Positions 23,939 to 34,427 are shown, counted from the stretch's first letter. The stretch is DNA of 58,821 bases from Oscillospiraceae bacterium (GCA_017545185.1 JAFWQJ010000025.1:1-58821), one strand, 5' to 3'. Notes: generated from the letters alone by a model not told the origin. Numbers and translations: made by a program.

Positions 23939-25032
23939 TATGATATCCCGGAAAGCAGCCTGACAAGCACCGCATTCGATACCAGCCAGCCCTCCGGCGT
24001 CATGCAGAGCCGGTTGTCTTTTTTCCGGATCAGCCGCGGCATCAGCGGCTCAGCATTTCGCAGCAGCCTTTCATTTGATACAGACAATGCAGACAAATTG
24101 ATGCCTTCCGCCAAACGCATACCAAGCATGATGCGTTCTGCTTCGGTATCTGCGTGCGGTTCTGTGATCTCTGCGGACTGCAGCGGCGCGGTACAGAATG
24201 CATCGAGGTCAGGCGGAACTGCATACCGCTTTCCGCCGTAACAGGAATGCGCTGCAGGGCCGATGCCGTAATACGGATGCAGCCGCCAGTATTTGCAATT
24301 GTGACGGCTCTCAAAGCCGGGCCTTGCAAAATTTGATATCTCGTAATGTGAAAAGCCTTTTGTACTGAGTACCTCATGCATCTGCATCCAGCGGTCGGCG
24401 GATGCGTCGTCATCGAGCAGCTCCGGCGGATCGCTGCCGAACGGTGTATTTGGTTCGATTTTCAGCAGATACGAGGAAATATGCGTGACGGGCAAGTCGG
24501 CGGCCTGTTCCAGATCGGCAAGCCAGACAGCTTCCGTCTGCTGACACAGGCCAAGCATCAGGTCAACGCTGATGTTCCGGAACCCCGCATCACAGGCGCG
24601 CTGTACGGCAGCGATTCCCTGCTCCGGCGTATGCCGTCTGCCGAGAATGCGCAGCACTTCCGGATGAAAGGACTGTGTCCCGAACGAGAGCCGGTTGATG
24701 CCGATGCGCTGCCAGTCCCGGAGCTTGTTCTCTGTTGCGGTCAGCGGATTGACCTCAAGTGTGATCTCCGCATCCGCAGAAAGCACACATCGCTGCCGGA
24801 TCGCTTCCAGCATCCGTTCCAGATGTACCGAAGAAAGCAGCGAGGGCGTTCCGCCGCCGAAGTAGACCGTATCGGCGGGCAGATGCTCCGGCAATGCAGC
24901 CAGATTCCGGCAGACCGCATCCGTATAGCTTGCAGCTTTTCCGGCGTTGTACGCACCGGAATAAAAATCGCAGTACGGACATTTCTGTGAACAGAACGGC
25001 ACATGAATATAGATGCCGGCTTTCGCACTCAT
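23938..25032 (-). CDS. hemW: Radical SAM heme chaperone HemW
   Basis: 364 residues. The N-terminus has YIHVPFCSQKCPYCDFYS: three Cys in CxxxCxxC hold the [4Fe-4S] cluster that cleaves S-adenosylmethionine. VYFGGGTPSLL and NRLSFGTQSFHPEVLRILGRRHT are typical of the HemW/HemN group. HemW inserts heme into proteins and, unlike HemN, does not oxidise coproporphyrinogen. Length and N-terminus fit HemW. It overlaps the preceding zinc-ribbon gene by four bases and belongs to the lepA operon, a common lepA-hemW pairing in Firmicutes. Confidence 0.92.
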   Translation of the reverse strand: MSAKAGIYIHVPFCSQKCPYCDFYSGAYNAGKAASYTDAVCRNLAALPEHLPADTVYFGGGTPSLLSSVHLERMLEAIRQRCVLSADAEITLEVNPLTATENKLRDWQRIGINRLSFGTQSFHPEVLRILGRRHTPEQGIAAVQRACDAGFRNISVDLMLGLCQQTEAVWLADLEQAADLPVTHISSYLLKIEPNTPFGSDPPELLDDDASADRWMQMHEVLSTKGFSHYEISNFARPGFESRHNCKYWRLHPYYGIGPAAHSCYGGKRYAVPPDLDAFCTAPLQSAEITEPHADTEAERIMLGMRLAEGINLSALSVSNERLLRNAEPLMPRLIRKKDNRLCMTPEGWLVSNAVLVRLLSGIS

Positions 25033-25343
25033 TCCCGTTTGATCGCTTCGATCAGCCTGCCGAAGAACATATCAAAGACAAATCCCGCCGCAAATGCGAT
25101 CAGCAGCGGCAGAAGCCCGAACCAGAAGATCTGTGCTTTCGTTGTGTGTACAAAATAGGTAACGATGATCATGACCAAAGCGATCAGCCGCAGGACGGAA
25201 TTGACGATGAGCGACGCCTTTCCGTTGACGCATCTTCCGCCGCAGGCGGAACATGGCTTTCCTGCGCTGCTCATGCCGCCGCAGAGCGCCTTCTGCACCG
25301 GCGTAAAGGTTTTCTCCCCGCAGTAGGGGCAAATGTGCTTCAT
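25029..25343 (-). CDS. Small zinc-ribbon membrane protein
   Basis: 104 residues. ATG 25343 has AAGGAG nine bases upstream; an earlier ATG lies within the lepA stop region. N-terminal zinc ribbon CPYCGEK...CSACGGRC with four to six Cys in the first 40 residues, then two hydrophobic helices (VLRLIALVMIIVTYFV and FGLLPLLIAFAAGFVF). No specific family recognised. It sits between lepA and hemW, with a 13-base gap and a 4-base overlap, so it is co-translated with both. Confidence 0.8.
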   Translation of the reverse strand: MKHICPYCGEKTFTPVQKALCGGMSSAGKPCSACGGRCVNGKASLIVNSVLRLIALVMIIVTYFVHTTKAQIFWFGLLPLLIAFAAGFVFDMFFGRLIEAIKRE

Positions 25344-25356
25344 GGGAACTATCTCC

Positions 25357-27165
<1,809 letters not shown>

Positions 27166-27199
27166 TGGGATTCCTCCGTTCATCAATACATTCTTTTTT

Positions 27200-27228
27200 A
27201 TTATATCATAGTTTATCCGAAAAAGCAA
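27200..27228 (-). promoter_or_regulatory. Sigma-A promoter of the lepA operon
   Basis: Minus-strand TTGCTT (27223-27228), 17-base spacer, TATAAT (27200-27205), about 35 bases before the TTG start. Confidence 0.8.
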
Positions 27229-27326
27229 GACGGCAGCATGAATTTTCCGAACGGAGCCTGCAACATGCACAAGTATAAACAGCAATTTTCATTGAAATAT
27301 ACCAACTGTTATTTTTTGAAAATGCA

Positions 27327-27355
27327 TTGCAAAAATATCAAAAAAATGGTATAAT
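27327..27355 (+). promoter_or_regulatory. Sigma-A promoter of the SPFH operon
   Basis: TTGCAA (27327-27332), 17-base spacer, TATAAT (27350-27355), about 90 bases before ATG 27448. Confidence 0.8.
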
Positions 27356-27447
27356 ATATTTTGGAATTTGCTTTATCTGTGCAAACGGACAAAGGCATCC
27401 CGCCGAAAGGCGAACATTGAACCCGCAATATGAAAGGAGTAATTATT

Positions 27448-28773
27448 ATGGGCTTAATCATGGCTGCAGCACAGGCAATCGGCAATACGCTGAAAGATCA
27501 GTGGCTTGAGTATTTCATCTGCCCGTCTCTCCCCCCTGAAACACTGATGGTTCAGGGTCAGAAGGTGACCAAGGGCAACAACAAGGGCAATGACAATGTC
27601 ATCACGAACGGAAGCGGCATCGTCGTCGCAGACGGTCAGTGCATGATCATCGTTGAGCAGGGCCGCGTCATGGAGATCTGTGCGGAGCCCGGTGAGTATA
27701 CTTATGATATCGGCTCCCAGCCGAGCGTGTTCTCCGGCAAATTCGGCGCCGGTCTCGTTGCATCCTTCAAGCAGGGCTGGAACGACTTTAAGCACGGCGG
27801 CGACAAGGCTGTCGATCAGCGCGTCTACTACTTCAACACCAAGGAGATCATGGGCAACCTGTTCGGTACCCAGAACCCGATCCCGTTCCGCATCGTGGAC
27901 AAAAACATCGGCCTCGATCTCGATTCCAGCCTCCGCTGCAACGGTACTTATACCTTCCACATTGCTGACCCGATGATGCTGTATCAGTATGCGATCGGCG
28001 GCAATTTCAGCGGCGCATTCGCAAAGAGCACCAACGGTCTTGATACGCAGATGAGAAGCGAGTTCCTGAAGGCTCTGCAGCCGGCACTGGGCAAGCTCTC
28101 CGCACAGGGCATCCGCTACAGCGAGCTGCCTGCACATACCGATGAGCTCTGCGACGCACTGAATGAAGCACTGGCTGACCTCTGGAGAGGCAAGCGCGGT
28201 ATCGAGATCGGCGAAGTCGTCATCAACTCCGCAACGATCCCGCCTGAGGATCACGAGATGATCAAGCAGGCACAGCGCGCTGCGATCAACCGCGATCCGA
28301 GCATGGCAGCTGCAACAATGGTCGGTGCACAGGCGCAGGCAATGCAGGATGCTGCAAAGAATACCGGCGGTGCAGTCAATGCCTTCATGGGCATGGGCAT
28401 GGCACAGAACATGGGCGGCGTCAATACTTCCCAGCTTTTCGCAATGGGTCAGGGTCAGCAGGCTGCACCGGCAGCGCCGGCAGCTGCAGCACCGGCTGAA
28501 AACAGCTGGACCTGCTCCTGCGGTACGGTCAACTCCGGCAAGTTCTGCATGAGCTGCGGCAGCGCAAAGCCGGCTCCGGCAGAGGGCTGGACCTGCTCCT
28601 GCGGTACCGTCAATCAGGGCAAGTTCTGCATGGAATGCGGCAAGAGCAAGCCTGCAGGCGCTCCGCTTTATCGCTGCGACAAATGCGGCTGGCAGCCGGA
28701 GGATCCGATGAATCCCCCGAAGTTCTGCCCTGAGTGCGGCGATCTCTTTGATGAAAACGACGTTCAGAAGTAA
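27448..28773 (+). CDS. SPFH-domain protein with C-terminal zinc ribbons, YdjI-like
   Basis: 441 residues. ATG 27448 after AAAGGAG; the ATG at 27430 has no ribosome site. Residues about 40-290 are an SPFH (stomatin/flotillin-like) region of the type once annotated as virion core protein (NGSGIVVADGQCMIIVEQGRV, GLDLDSSLRCNGTYTFHIADP, GIEIGEVVINSATIPPEDHEMIKQAQRAA). An Ala/Met-rich linker follows, and then three zinc ribbons: WTCSCGTVNSGKFCMSCG, WTCSCGTVNQGKFCMECG and YRCDKCGW...CPECG. In Bacillus, YdjI has this layout and recruits PspA to stressed membranes with YdjG and YdjH. Homologues of both follow here. Confidence 0.88.
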   Translation: MGLIMAAAQAIGNTLKDQWLEYFICPSLPPETLMVQGQKVTKGNNKGNDNVITNGSGIVVADGQCMIIVEQGRVMEICAEPGEYTYDIGSQPSVFSGKFGAGLVASFKQGWNDFKHGGDKAVDQRVYYFNTKEIMGNLFGTQNPIPFRIVDKNIGLDLDSSLRCNGTYTFHIADPMMLYQYAIGGNFSGAFAKSTNGLDTQMRSEFLKALQPALGKLSAQGIRYSELPAHTDELCDALNEALADLWRGKRGIEIGEVVINSATIPPEDHEMIKQAQRAAINRDPSMAAATMVGAQAQAMQDAAKNTGGAVNAFMGMGMAQNMGGVNTSQLFAMGQGQQAAPAAPAAAAPAENSWTCSCGTVNSGKFCMSCGSAKPAPAEGWTCSCGTVNQGKFCMECGKSKPAGAPLYRCDKCGWQPEDPMNPPKFCPECGDLFDENDVQK

Positions 28774-28781
28774 TAACTGAC

Positions 28782-28810
28782 ATCAGGCGGGTTTCGACCC
28801 GCCTGATTGT
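28782..28810 (+). terminator. Intra-operon hairpin
   Basis: Perfect 11-bp stem (28782-28792 with 28797-28807) and a four-base loop right after the SPFH gene. It lacks a clean T-run, so partial termination or mRNA protection is likely and the next gene may be expressed less. Confidence 0.6.
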
Positions 28811-28836
28811 TAATCCGGTAAAAGGAGCCCGCAAGC

Positions 28837-29922
28837 ATGGCAGATCTGATCGAATACAAATGCCCCTCATGCGGCGGCAAGCTGGAGTTTGATTCCGCCG
28901 CACAGAAAATGAAATGCCCGTTCTGTCTCTCCGAATTTGACCCCGCCGACTTTCAGCAGCAGGATGACGAACTGGAACATAAGCCTGCTGAAAACAGTTC
29001 GGATTCCGCCGCGGACAATACAGACAGCGGCTGGACGCAGAGCGAAACTGAAGGACTGCGCGTCTATAAATGCCAGTCCTGCGGCGGCGAGGTCGTCGGC
29101 GATGAGACCATGGCCGCAGGCAAATGCCCGTACTGCGACAACCCTGTCATCATGACCGGACAGTTCAGCGGCGACCTGAAGCCCGATCTTGTCATTCCGT
29201 TCAAGCTGGACAAGGAAGCGGCAAAAAAAGCGCTCCTGCAGCACATGGAGGGCAAGCCGCTGCTGCCTAAGATCTTCAAAAGCGAGAATCACATCGACGA
29301 GATCAAGGGCATTTATGTTCCTGTCTGGCTGTTCAATGCCGAAGCGGATGCACAGTTCCGCTATGAAGCAAAAAAGATCCGCCGCTGGACGGATCAGCAG
29401 TATTCCTATACGGAAACGAGCGTCTTTCATGTTGACCGCGCCGGTACGATCTCCTTTGAGAATGTCCCGGTGGACGGCTCCTCCAAAATGGACAACACCT
29501 TAATGGAGTCTCTGGAGCCGTTTGACTGCAAGGCAGCCGTTCCGTTTCAGACGGCATTCCTCTCCGGCTATCTGGCAGACCGCTACGATGCGGACGGCAA
29601 AGCGTGTCAGCCGCGTGCAGACGAACGCATCCGGCAAAGCACCCGGCAGGAGTTTGCAAAAACTGTTCAGGGCTATGACGCCGTCAATACCGAGCATGAG
29701 GACATCCGTCTGACCGAAGGCAAAACGCAGTATGCGCTGTATCCGGTCTGGCTGCTGAACACCTCATGGAACGGAAACAAATATACCTTTGCGATGAACG
29801 GACAGACCGGCAAATTCGTCGGTGACCTGCCGTCTGACAAGGGCAAGGCATGGGCGATCTTCCTCGCCGTCACCGCTGCCGTCACGGTCGTCAGTTACCT
29901 GATCGGCATGATGCTGAAATGA
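28837..29922 (+). CDS. Multi-zinc-ribbon membrane protein, YdjG-like
   Basis: 361 residues, start ATG 28837 after AAAGGAG. Two TFIIB-type zinc ribbons are seen near the N-terminus (YKCPSCGGKLEFDSAAQKMKC...CPFC at 8-32 and YKCQSCGGEVV...CPYC at 77-101), joined by an acidic linker. A large soluble domain then starts at LKPDLVIPFKLDKEAAKKALLQH and includes IYVPVWLFNAEA and YALYPVWLLNTSWNG. One helix (AIFLAVTAAVTVVSYLIGMML) ends the protein. Proteins of this sort are often mislabelled as PriA-like or replisome organisers from the zinc ribbons. The layout and neighbours fit YdjG. Confidence 0.82.
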   Translation: MADLIEYKCPSCGGKLEFDSAAQKMKCPFCLSEFDPADFQQQDDELEHKPAENSSDSAADNTDSGWTQSETEGLRVYKCQSCGGEVVGDETMAAGKCPYCDNPVIMTGQFSGDLKPDLVIPFKLDKEAAKKALLQHMEGKPLLPKIFKSENHIDEIKGIYVPVWLFNAEADAQFRYEAKKIRRWTDQQYSYTETSVFHVDRAGTISFENVPVDGSSKMDNTLMESLEPFDCKAAVPFQTAFLSGYLADRYDADGKACQPRADERIRQSTRQEFAKTVQGYDAVNTEHEDIRLTEGKTQYALYPVWLLNTSWNGNKYTFAMNGQTGKFVGDLPSDKGKAWAIFLAVTAAVTVVSYLIGMMLK

Positions 29923-29937
29923 AAGGAGTGCTGACAC

Positions 29938-30327
29938 ATGGATATTTTTGTTCCGCTCATCATCGGACTTGTCGTCGGGCTGATCGTTCTGTTTTCGCTG
30001 CTGTCACAGCTGAAATCCGTCGCGCAGAAGCACACGGCTTCCGATTACATCACACAGCACAGCCTGCATCTCACGGTGCGCGATGACCGCTTCATCACAA
30101 AGCATACCGAACGGCAGATGATCCGGCAGGCACCGGCTCCCGGTGCAATGCCGCCGGGCGCACCGACATCCTCGCATCAGGGCGCCGGTCCCAAGCCCCC
30201 GCAGGGCGGTTTTTCGGTCACAAATATGCCGCAGCCGCCGCAGAGCAGCCATTCGGCAATGAGTGCACCGAAGCCTCAGCAGGGCGGCGGTCTGAACATC
30301 GTTGATACGCCGAAGCACGGCAAATAA
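29938..30327 (+). CDS. Small single-helix membrane protein, YdjH-like
   Basis: 129 residues, ATG 29938 after AAAGGAG, 15 bases after the YdjG-like gene. One N-terminal helix (VPLIIGLVVGLIVLFSLLSQL), a short cytoplasmic segment (SVAQKHTASDYITQHSLHLTVRDDRFITKH) and a Pro/Gly/Gln-rich disordered tail. N-terminal helix, size and gene order match YdjH, the membrane partner of YdjG in Bacillus. Assignment rests on context more than sequence. Confidence 0.7.
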   Translation: MDIFVPLIIGLVVGLIVLFSLLSQLKSVAQKHTASDYITQHSLHLTVRDDRFITKHTERQMIRQAPAPGAMPPGAPTSSHQGAGPKPPQGGFSVTNMPQPPQSSHSAMSAPKPQQGGGLNIVDTPKHGK

Positions 30328-30332
30328 CACAA

Positions 30333-30362
30333 AACTGCACCGGCTGAAAAGCCGGTGCAGTT
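30333..30362. terminator. Bidirectional terminator between the SPFH operon and dapB
   Basis: Perfect 13-bp stem AACTGCACCGGCT / AGCCGGTGCAGTT with GAAA loop, between converging stops at 30327 and 30374. Confidence 0.85.
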
Positions 30363-30373
30363 CTTATATCCTA

Positions 30374-31132
30374 TTATGCTTCTGCAAGCAGATCGGTCAT
30401 ATTGTAAAGCTTCGGTGCCTTGCCGATCAGGAACAGTGCCGCATTGACGGAGCCCTCTGCGAACACGCGCTTCGAGGAAGCGGTGTGCGTGACGGAAATG
30501 CACTCATCCGGACCCGCAAACAGAACCTCATGCTCGCCGACGATCGTGCCGCCGCGGATCGAATGCATACCGATCTCGGTCATTTCACGCTTTTTGCGGA
30601 CGCTGTGGCGGTCATAGACCAGATGCTTCGGCGGATCAGTCTCGTCGCAGATCGCATTCGCGATCATCAGAGCCGTACCGGAAGGCGCGTCGATCTTCTG
30701 ATTGTGGTGCTTTTCGATGATCTCGATATCGAACTGATTGCCGAGTACCACAGCAGCCTTCTTGGCCAGTGCCATGAGCAGCTGAATGCCGATCGACATA
30801 TTGCCGGAGGCGAACAGTGCAACATTTGCAGATGCTGCCTGAATCTTTGCAAGCTGCTCGTCGGAATAGCCGGTTGTTGCAAGCACGACCGGCGTACCGG
30901 TTTTCTGCGCATAATCGAGCAGACCGTCCAGGCAGCTCGGGTGACTGTAATCAATGATGACGTCCGGCTTTTCGGTCATCCTGGCCGGGCTGTCGTATAC
31001 AGGAAAGCTGAATCCGGCATCCGTCCGGATGTCGATGCCGCAGCAGACTTCGCAGTCATTCCGCTCCGCGATGCTGCTGACAAGCGTTCTGCCCATGTGA
31101 CCGGACACGCCGCTGATCGCAATTTGTACCAT
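30374..31132 (-). CDS. dapB: 4-hydroxy-tetrahydrodipicolinate reductase
   Basis: 252 residues, ATG 31132 after AAAGGAA. Nucleotide-binding GVSGHMGR at the N-terminus, the catalytic region EIIEKHHNQKIDAPSGTAL with the His-His and the Lys, and SIRGGTIVGEHEVLFAG in the C-terminal domain. It reduces the dapA product with NAD(P)H on the way to diaminopimelate and lysine. Last gene of the lysine-riboswitch operon, separated from dapA by a hairpin. Confidence 0.97.
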   Translation of the reverse strand: MVQIAISGVSGHMGRTLVSSIAERNDCEVCCGIDIRTDAGFSFPVYDSPARMTEKPDVIIDYSHPSCLDGLLDYAQKTGTPVVLATTGYSDEQLAKIQAASANVALFASGNMSIGIQLLMALAKKAAVVLGNQFDIEIIEKHHNQKIDAPSGTALMIANAICDETDPPKHLVYDRHSVRKKREMTEIGMHSIRGGTIVGEHEVLFAGPDECISVTHTASSKRVFAEGSVNAALFLIGKAPKLYNMTDLLAEA

Positions 31133-31155
31133 GTTACATTCCTTTCATTTCGACG

Positions 31156-31183
31156 ATGCCGCCTGAACCGGATCAGGCGGCAT
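31156..31183 (-). other. Intra-operon hairpin between dapA and dapB
   Basis: Perfect 11-bp inverted repeat ATGCCGCCTGA / TCAGGCGGCAT without a following T-run. Possible mRNA processing or stability element. Confidence 0.6.
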
Positions 31184-31195
31184 TCTCATTCCTGT

Positions 31196-32086
31196 TTACT
31201 TCAGGATCCCCTGCTTGGTCATTTCCGCAGTCAGGATCGCCTTGTTGCTGTCCGCCATATCGTAAAGCGGCAGACGACATGCACCGGCTGCAAAGCCCAT
31301 CTGGTTGACAGCTTCCTTGACCGGGATCGGGTTCGTCTCGCAGAACAGCGCATGGATCAGCTTCAGATACTTGAGCTGCAGAGCCGCAGCGGTCTTGAAA
31401 TCGCCTGCAAGCGCAGCAGCAGTCATGTCATGCGTTTCCTGCGGTGCGATATTCGACAGCACGGAGATGACGCCCTTTGCACCGAGGCTCATCATCGGAA
31501 CGATCTGGTCGTCATTGCCGCTGTAAACCGTGAGGTTATCGCCGCAGCGCTCGATCAGATTTGCCGTATAGGTGATGTTGCCGACAGCGTCCTTCATTGC
31601 GACGATGTTGTCGATCTCCGCCAGCTTTGCCGCGGTATCCACATCAATGCCGAGACCCGTGCGGGACGGAACATTGTAGAGAATGATCGGGAGCTTGGTG
31701 CTCTCTGCGATCGTCTTGTAGTGGACATACAGGCCGCGCTGGGTGGTCTTGTTGTAGTACGGCGTCACGAGCAGCAGTGCATCGGCACCGGCCTGCTCGG
31801 CCTCCTGCGAGAGCATCACGGCAGTTGCGGTCGCATTGCTGCCGGTGCCTGCAATGACAGGGACACGGTGATTCGTATGCTTCACAGCAAAGCGGATGAC
31901 ATCAATATGCTCCTGCTCGCTCAGCGTGGAGCTTTCGCCGGTCGTTCCGGCAATGACAAGCGCATCGGTACCGTTCTCGATCTGGTAGTCGATCAGTCTT
32001 GCCAGTTCTTCGTAATTGACGGTCCCGTCAGCATGAAACGGTGTCACAAGTGCAACAGCCGCACCGGTAAAAATAACAGGCTTCAT
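31196..32086 (-). CDS. dapA: 4-hydroxy-tetrahydrodipicolinate synthase
   Basis: 296 residues, ATG 32086 after AAGGAAGG; the 22 upstream in-frame codons run through the intergenic gap. Family motifs: GTTGESSTLSEQEH, YYNKTTQRGLYVHYK with the Tyr, YNVPSRTG, and the Schiff-base lysine in IVAMKDAVGN. It condenses pyruvate with aspartate semialdehyde made by the asd gene of the same operon. Confidence 0.97.
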   Translation of the reverse strand: MKPVIFTGAAVALVTPFHADGTVNYEELARLIDYQIENGTDALVIAGTTGESSTLSEQEHIDVIRFAVKHTNHRVPVIAGTGSNATATAVMLSQEAEQAGADALLLVTPYYNKTTQRGLYVHYKTIAESTKLPIILYNVPSRTGLGIDVDTAAKLAEIDNIVAMKDAVGNITYTANLIERCGDNLTVYSGNDDQIVPMMSLGAKGVISVLSNIAPQETHDMTAAALAGDFKTAAALQLKYLKLIHALFCETNPIPVKEAVNQMGFAAGACRLPLYDMADSNKAILTAEMTKQGILK

Positions 32087-32120
32087 AAGTACCTTCCTTT
32101 CTATATCCTGATCACAGGGG

Positions 32121-32534
32121 TTACAGCATATCCTCCGGCGGGAACTGTTCATCCAGCCAGCGAAGCAGCAGATTTTTTTCGTCCTCCGAAAAGCCGAAAA
32201 ACGCAGTCTGCGCAGGATCTTCCGAACAGCAGCCGATCAGCAGATCGCCGCAGACCGGGCAGCCTGTCAGATAAAAACAGGTCCCGATCCGGTTTACGGG
32301 CAGGCCGCGGTCACCGCTGCGCGCGTCGATCAGATAACAGAGTAGACGTTCTCCGGTCAGAGCATCCGGCCGGAACGGGATCCGCAGACGCTCCGTCACA
32401 TCGGTATGCAAAAGCGCCGCCGGCATCTCCTGCGGGATATCCCCGGCAGTAACGGCGACCGCCTCTCTGATGCCTTCTGCCGTCACGCGGATCAAATACT
32501 GCTGCGCATCCATGAAACAGCACTCCCCTGCCAT
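32121..32534 (-). CDS. Hypothetical protein in the lysine operon
   Basis: 137 residues from ATG 32534 (GAGGA seven bases upstream); ATG 32513 is a fair alternative. No family recognised. It has no signal peptide or membrane helix. A Cys cluster in CPVCGDLLIGCC could bind metal, and the C-terminus is an acidic helix (SEDEKNLLLRWLDEQFPPEDML). It lies between an unknown 200-residue gene and dapA with gaps of about 30 bases, so lysine should control it. Confidence 0.75.
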   Translation of the reverse strand: MAGECCFMDAQQYLIRVTAEGIREAVAVTAGDIPQEMPAALLHTDVTERLRIPFRPDALTGERLLCYLIDARSGDRGLPVNRIGTCFYLTGCPVCGDLLIGCCSEDPAQTAFFGFSEDEKNLLLRWLDEQFPPEDML

Positions 32535-32565
32535 ACAGCTTTCCTCTGCCGTATGATATGATTCA

Positions 32566-33168
32566 TCACAGTATTTTGATAAAGTTCCGGATCAGCTCGG
32601 ACGAACTGACCGGCTTTCCGACATTGCCGACCGCTTCCCCGACACCGAACCGGTAGACAGGCAGTCTCCCGGTGGGGTCCATTTCCCGGGCGGCATCCTG
32701 CACGGTATCGCGGTTTGCTTCATTCACGGGAATAAAAATACGGTCAGTCTCCTCCGTATCCGTCAGGACAAGCGTGACCGTGACGGCACGCTTTGAGCCG
32801 GTCACGGCAACATACTGCGGCTTGCGCGAAAGCAGAAACGCACGGTATTCCATGAGCGTTTCCTTCGCGCCGCACGCGATCAGCAACTCGCTCAATGCAT
32901 GGGCTTCCAGATCGGTCGCATCGTCATGCAGCACAAGCAGATAATCCCGCGGGCGGAACCCGAAGGTTCTGTCATGCAGGAACTCCCGCAGGGGCGTCCG
33001 CTGCTGATTGTATTCCTGAAAATACGCAGGAACGAACGGATAAAGAGGCGGTTCCTTCGGCGTATAGGTCTCAAATTCAATGCCGCCGCGGATCTTGCGG
33101 TCCACAGTCACATCTACCATTGCGATCTTGAATGCATCATTTGTCGGACAGACAAAAATATGCCGCAT
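32566..33168 (-). CDS. Hypothetical protein in the lysine operon
   Basis: 200 residues. ATG 33168 has AAGGAGG eight bases upstream; an in-frame GTG at 33177 is too close to it. No family recognised. Soluble and rich in beta strands: MRHIFVCPTNDAFKIAMVDV at the start, YLLVLHDDATDLEAHALSELL in the middle, YVAVTGSKRAVTVTLVLTD and DRIFIPVNEANRD later. It follows asd by 33 bases and shares its riboswitch. Its place suggests a link to lysine, diaminopimelate or cell wall, but nothing in the sequence proves that. Confidence 0.78.
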   Translation of the reverse strand: MRHIFVCPTNDAFKIAMVDVTVDRKIRGGIEFETYTPKEPPLYPFVPAYFQEYNQQRTPLREFLHDRTFGFRPRDYLLVLHDDATDLEAHALSELLIACGAKETLMEYRAFLLSRKPQYVAVTGSKRAVTVTLVLTDTEETDRIFIPVNEANRDTVQDAAREMDPTGRLPVYRFGVGEAVGNVGKPVSSSELIRNFIKIL

Positions 33169-33201
33169 CCGGAACACCTCCTTTCCGCAGATTCTCAGTT
33201 A

Positions 33202-34284
33202 TCAGTCAAAATAGCCCTTTGCCGCCAGCAGCTCCGCGAGCTCAACAGCACCGCCTGCTGCGCCGCGCAGCGTATTATGGGACAGGCAGACAAACTTGTA
33301 GTCGAACAGCGTATCCTCACGCAGTCTGCCGATCGAGATCGCCATGCCGCCTTCCATATTTCTGTCGAGTCTGGCCTGCGGACGATCCGGCTCCTCAAAG
33401 TAATTGAGGAACTGCTTGGGTGCGTGCGGAAGTGCGAGTCCCTGCGGAATGCCCTTGTACTCTGCCCATGCAGCCTTGATCTCATCCTCAGACGGCTTGT
33501 TCTCGAACTTGACGAACACAGCAGCCGTATGGCCGTCGGAGACCGGCACGCGGAGGCACTGAGTCGTGATCAGCGGGCTCTTTGCCTTGACGATCTCGCC
33601 GTTCTCGATCGAGCCCCAGATCTTCAGCGGCTCCTGCTCGGACTTCTCCTCCTCGCCGCCGATATACGGGATCAGATTGTCGATCATCTCCGGCCAGCGC
33701 TCGAAGGTCTTGCCGGCGCCGGAAATCGCCTGATAGGTGCAGGCCAGCACCTGCTTGATGCCGAACTTGCGCAGCGGATGCAGCGCCGGAACATAGCTCT
33801 GAATGGAGCAGTTGGACTTGACTGCGATAAAGCCGCGCTTCGTGCCGAGACGCTTTCTCTGGGAAGCGATGATCTCAAGATGCTCCGGGTTCAGCTCCGG
33901 AATGATCATCGGAACATCCGGCGTAAAGCGGTGAGCGGAGTTGTTGGAAACGATCGGGCACTCAGCCTTTGCATAGGCTTCCTCCAATGCGCGGAGCGCA
34001 TCCTTCTTCATATCAACGGCGCAGAAGCAGAAATCGACCTGCGAAGCGATCTTCTCGATATCCTCGCCTGCATCGTAGATCACAAGATCTGCAAACTTCT
34101 CCGGCATCGGCTGATCCTTGAATGCCCAGCGTGCGCCGACTGCCTCACGGTAGGTCTTTCCGGCAGAACGGGAAGATGCGGCCATGACCGTGACCTTGAA
34201 CCACGGATGATCCGCAAGCAGCAGCGCAAAGCGCTGACCGACCATGCCGGTTGCACCGATGATGCCTACACGAAATTCTTTCAT
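33202..34284 (-). CDS. asd: Aspartate-semialdehyde dehydrogenase
   Basis: 360 residues, ATG 34284 after GGAGG; earlier in-frame starts lie in the riboswitch expression region. NADP-binding GIIGATGMVGQRFALLL, catalytic Cys in VKSNCSIQSYVPAL, substrate-binding QAISGAGKTFERWPE and active-site His in RVPVSDGHTAAV. Length and motifs resemble the archaeal/fungal-type branch more than the E. coli type. It reduces aspartyl phosphate to the semialdehyde used by dapA. First gene of the operon asd, two unknown genes, dapA, dapB. Confidence 0.95.
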   Translation of the reverse strand: MKEFRVGIIGATGMVGQRFALLLADHPWFKVTVMAASSRSAGKTYREAVGARWAFKDQPMPEKFADLVIYDAGEDIEKIASQVDFCFCAVDMKKDALRALEEAYAKAECPIVSNNSAHRFTPDVPMIIPELNPEHLEIIASQRKRLGTKRGFIAVKSNCSIQSYVPALHPLRKFGIKQVLACTYQAISGAGKTFERWPEMIDNLIPYIGGEEEKSEQEPLKIWGSIENGEIVKAKSPLITTQCLRVPVSDGHTAAVFVKFENKPSEDEIKAAWAEYKGIPQGLALPHAPKQFLNYFEEPDRPQARLDRNMEGGMAISIGRLREDTLFDYKFVCLSHNTLRGAAGGAVELAELLAAKGYFD

Positions 34285-34345
34285 TGGAAAAATCCTCCAT
34301 TCTTTGATCTGTCTGTGCATGACTGCACAGAATGCTGCTGAGGCA

Positions 34346-34372
34346 GAAAAAAATCCGCCATAGTTTGGCGGA
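34346..34372 (-). terminator. Riboswitch-controlled terminator before asd
   Basis: Minus-strand TCCGCCA (34366-34372) and TGGCGGA (34354-34360) with a short loop, followed by seven T (34347-34353). It lies between the lysine aptamer and asd and would be formed when lysine is bound. Confidence 0.8.
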
Positions 34373-34427
34373 CATGTGCTCGTTGAACGGATTTGTATGC
34401 GCCTTCACCGGCGGAAAAATACAAAAA

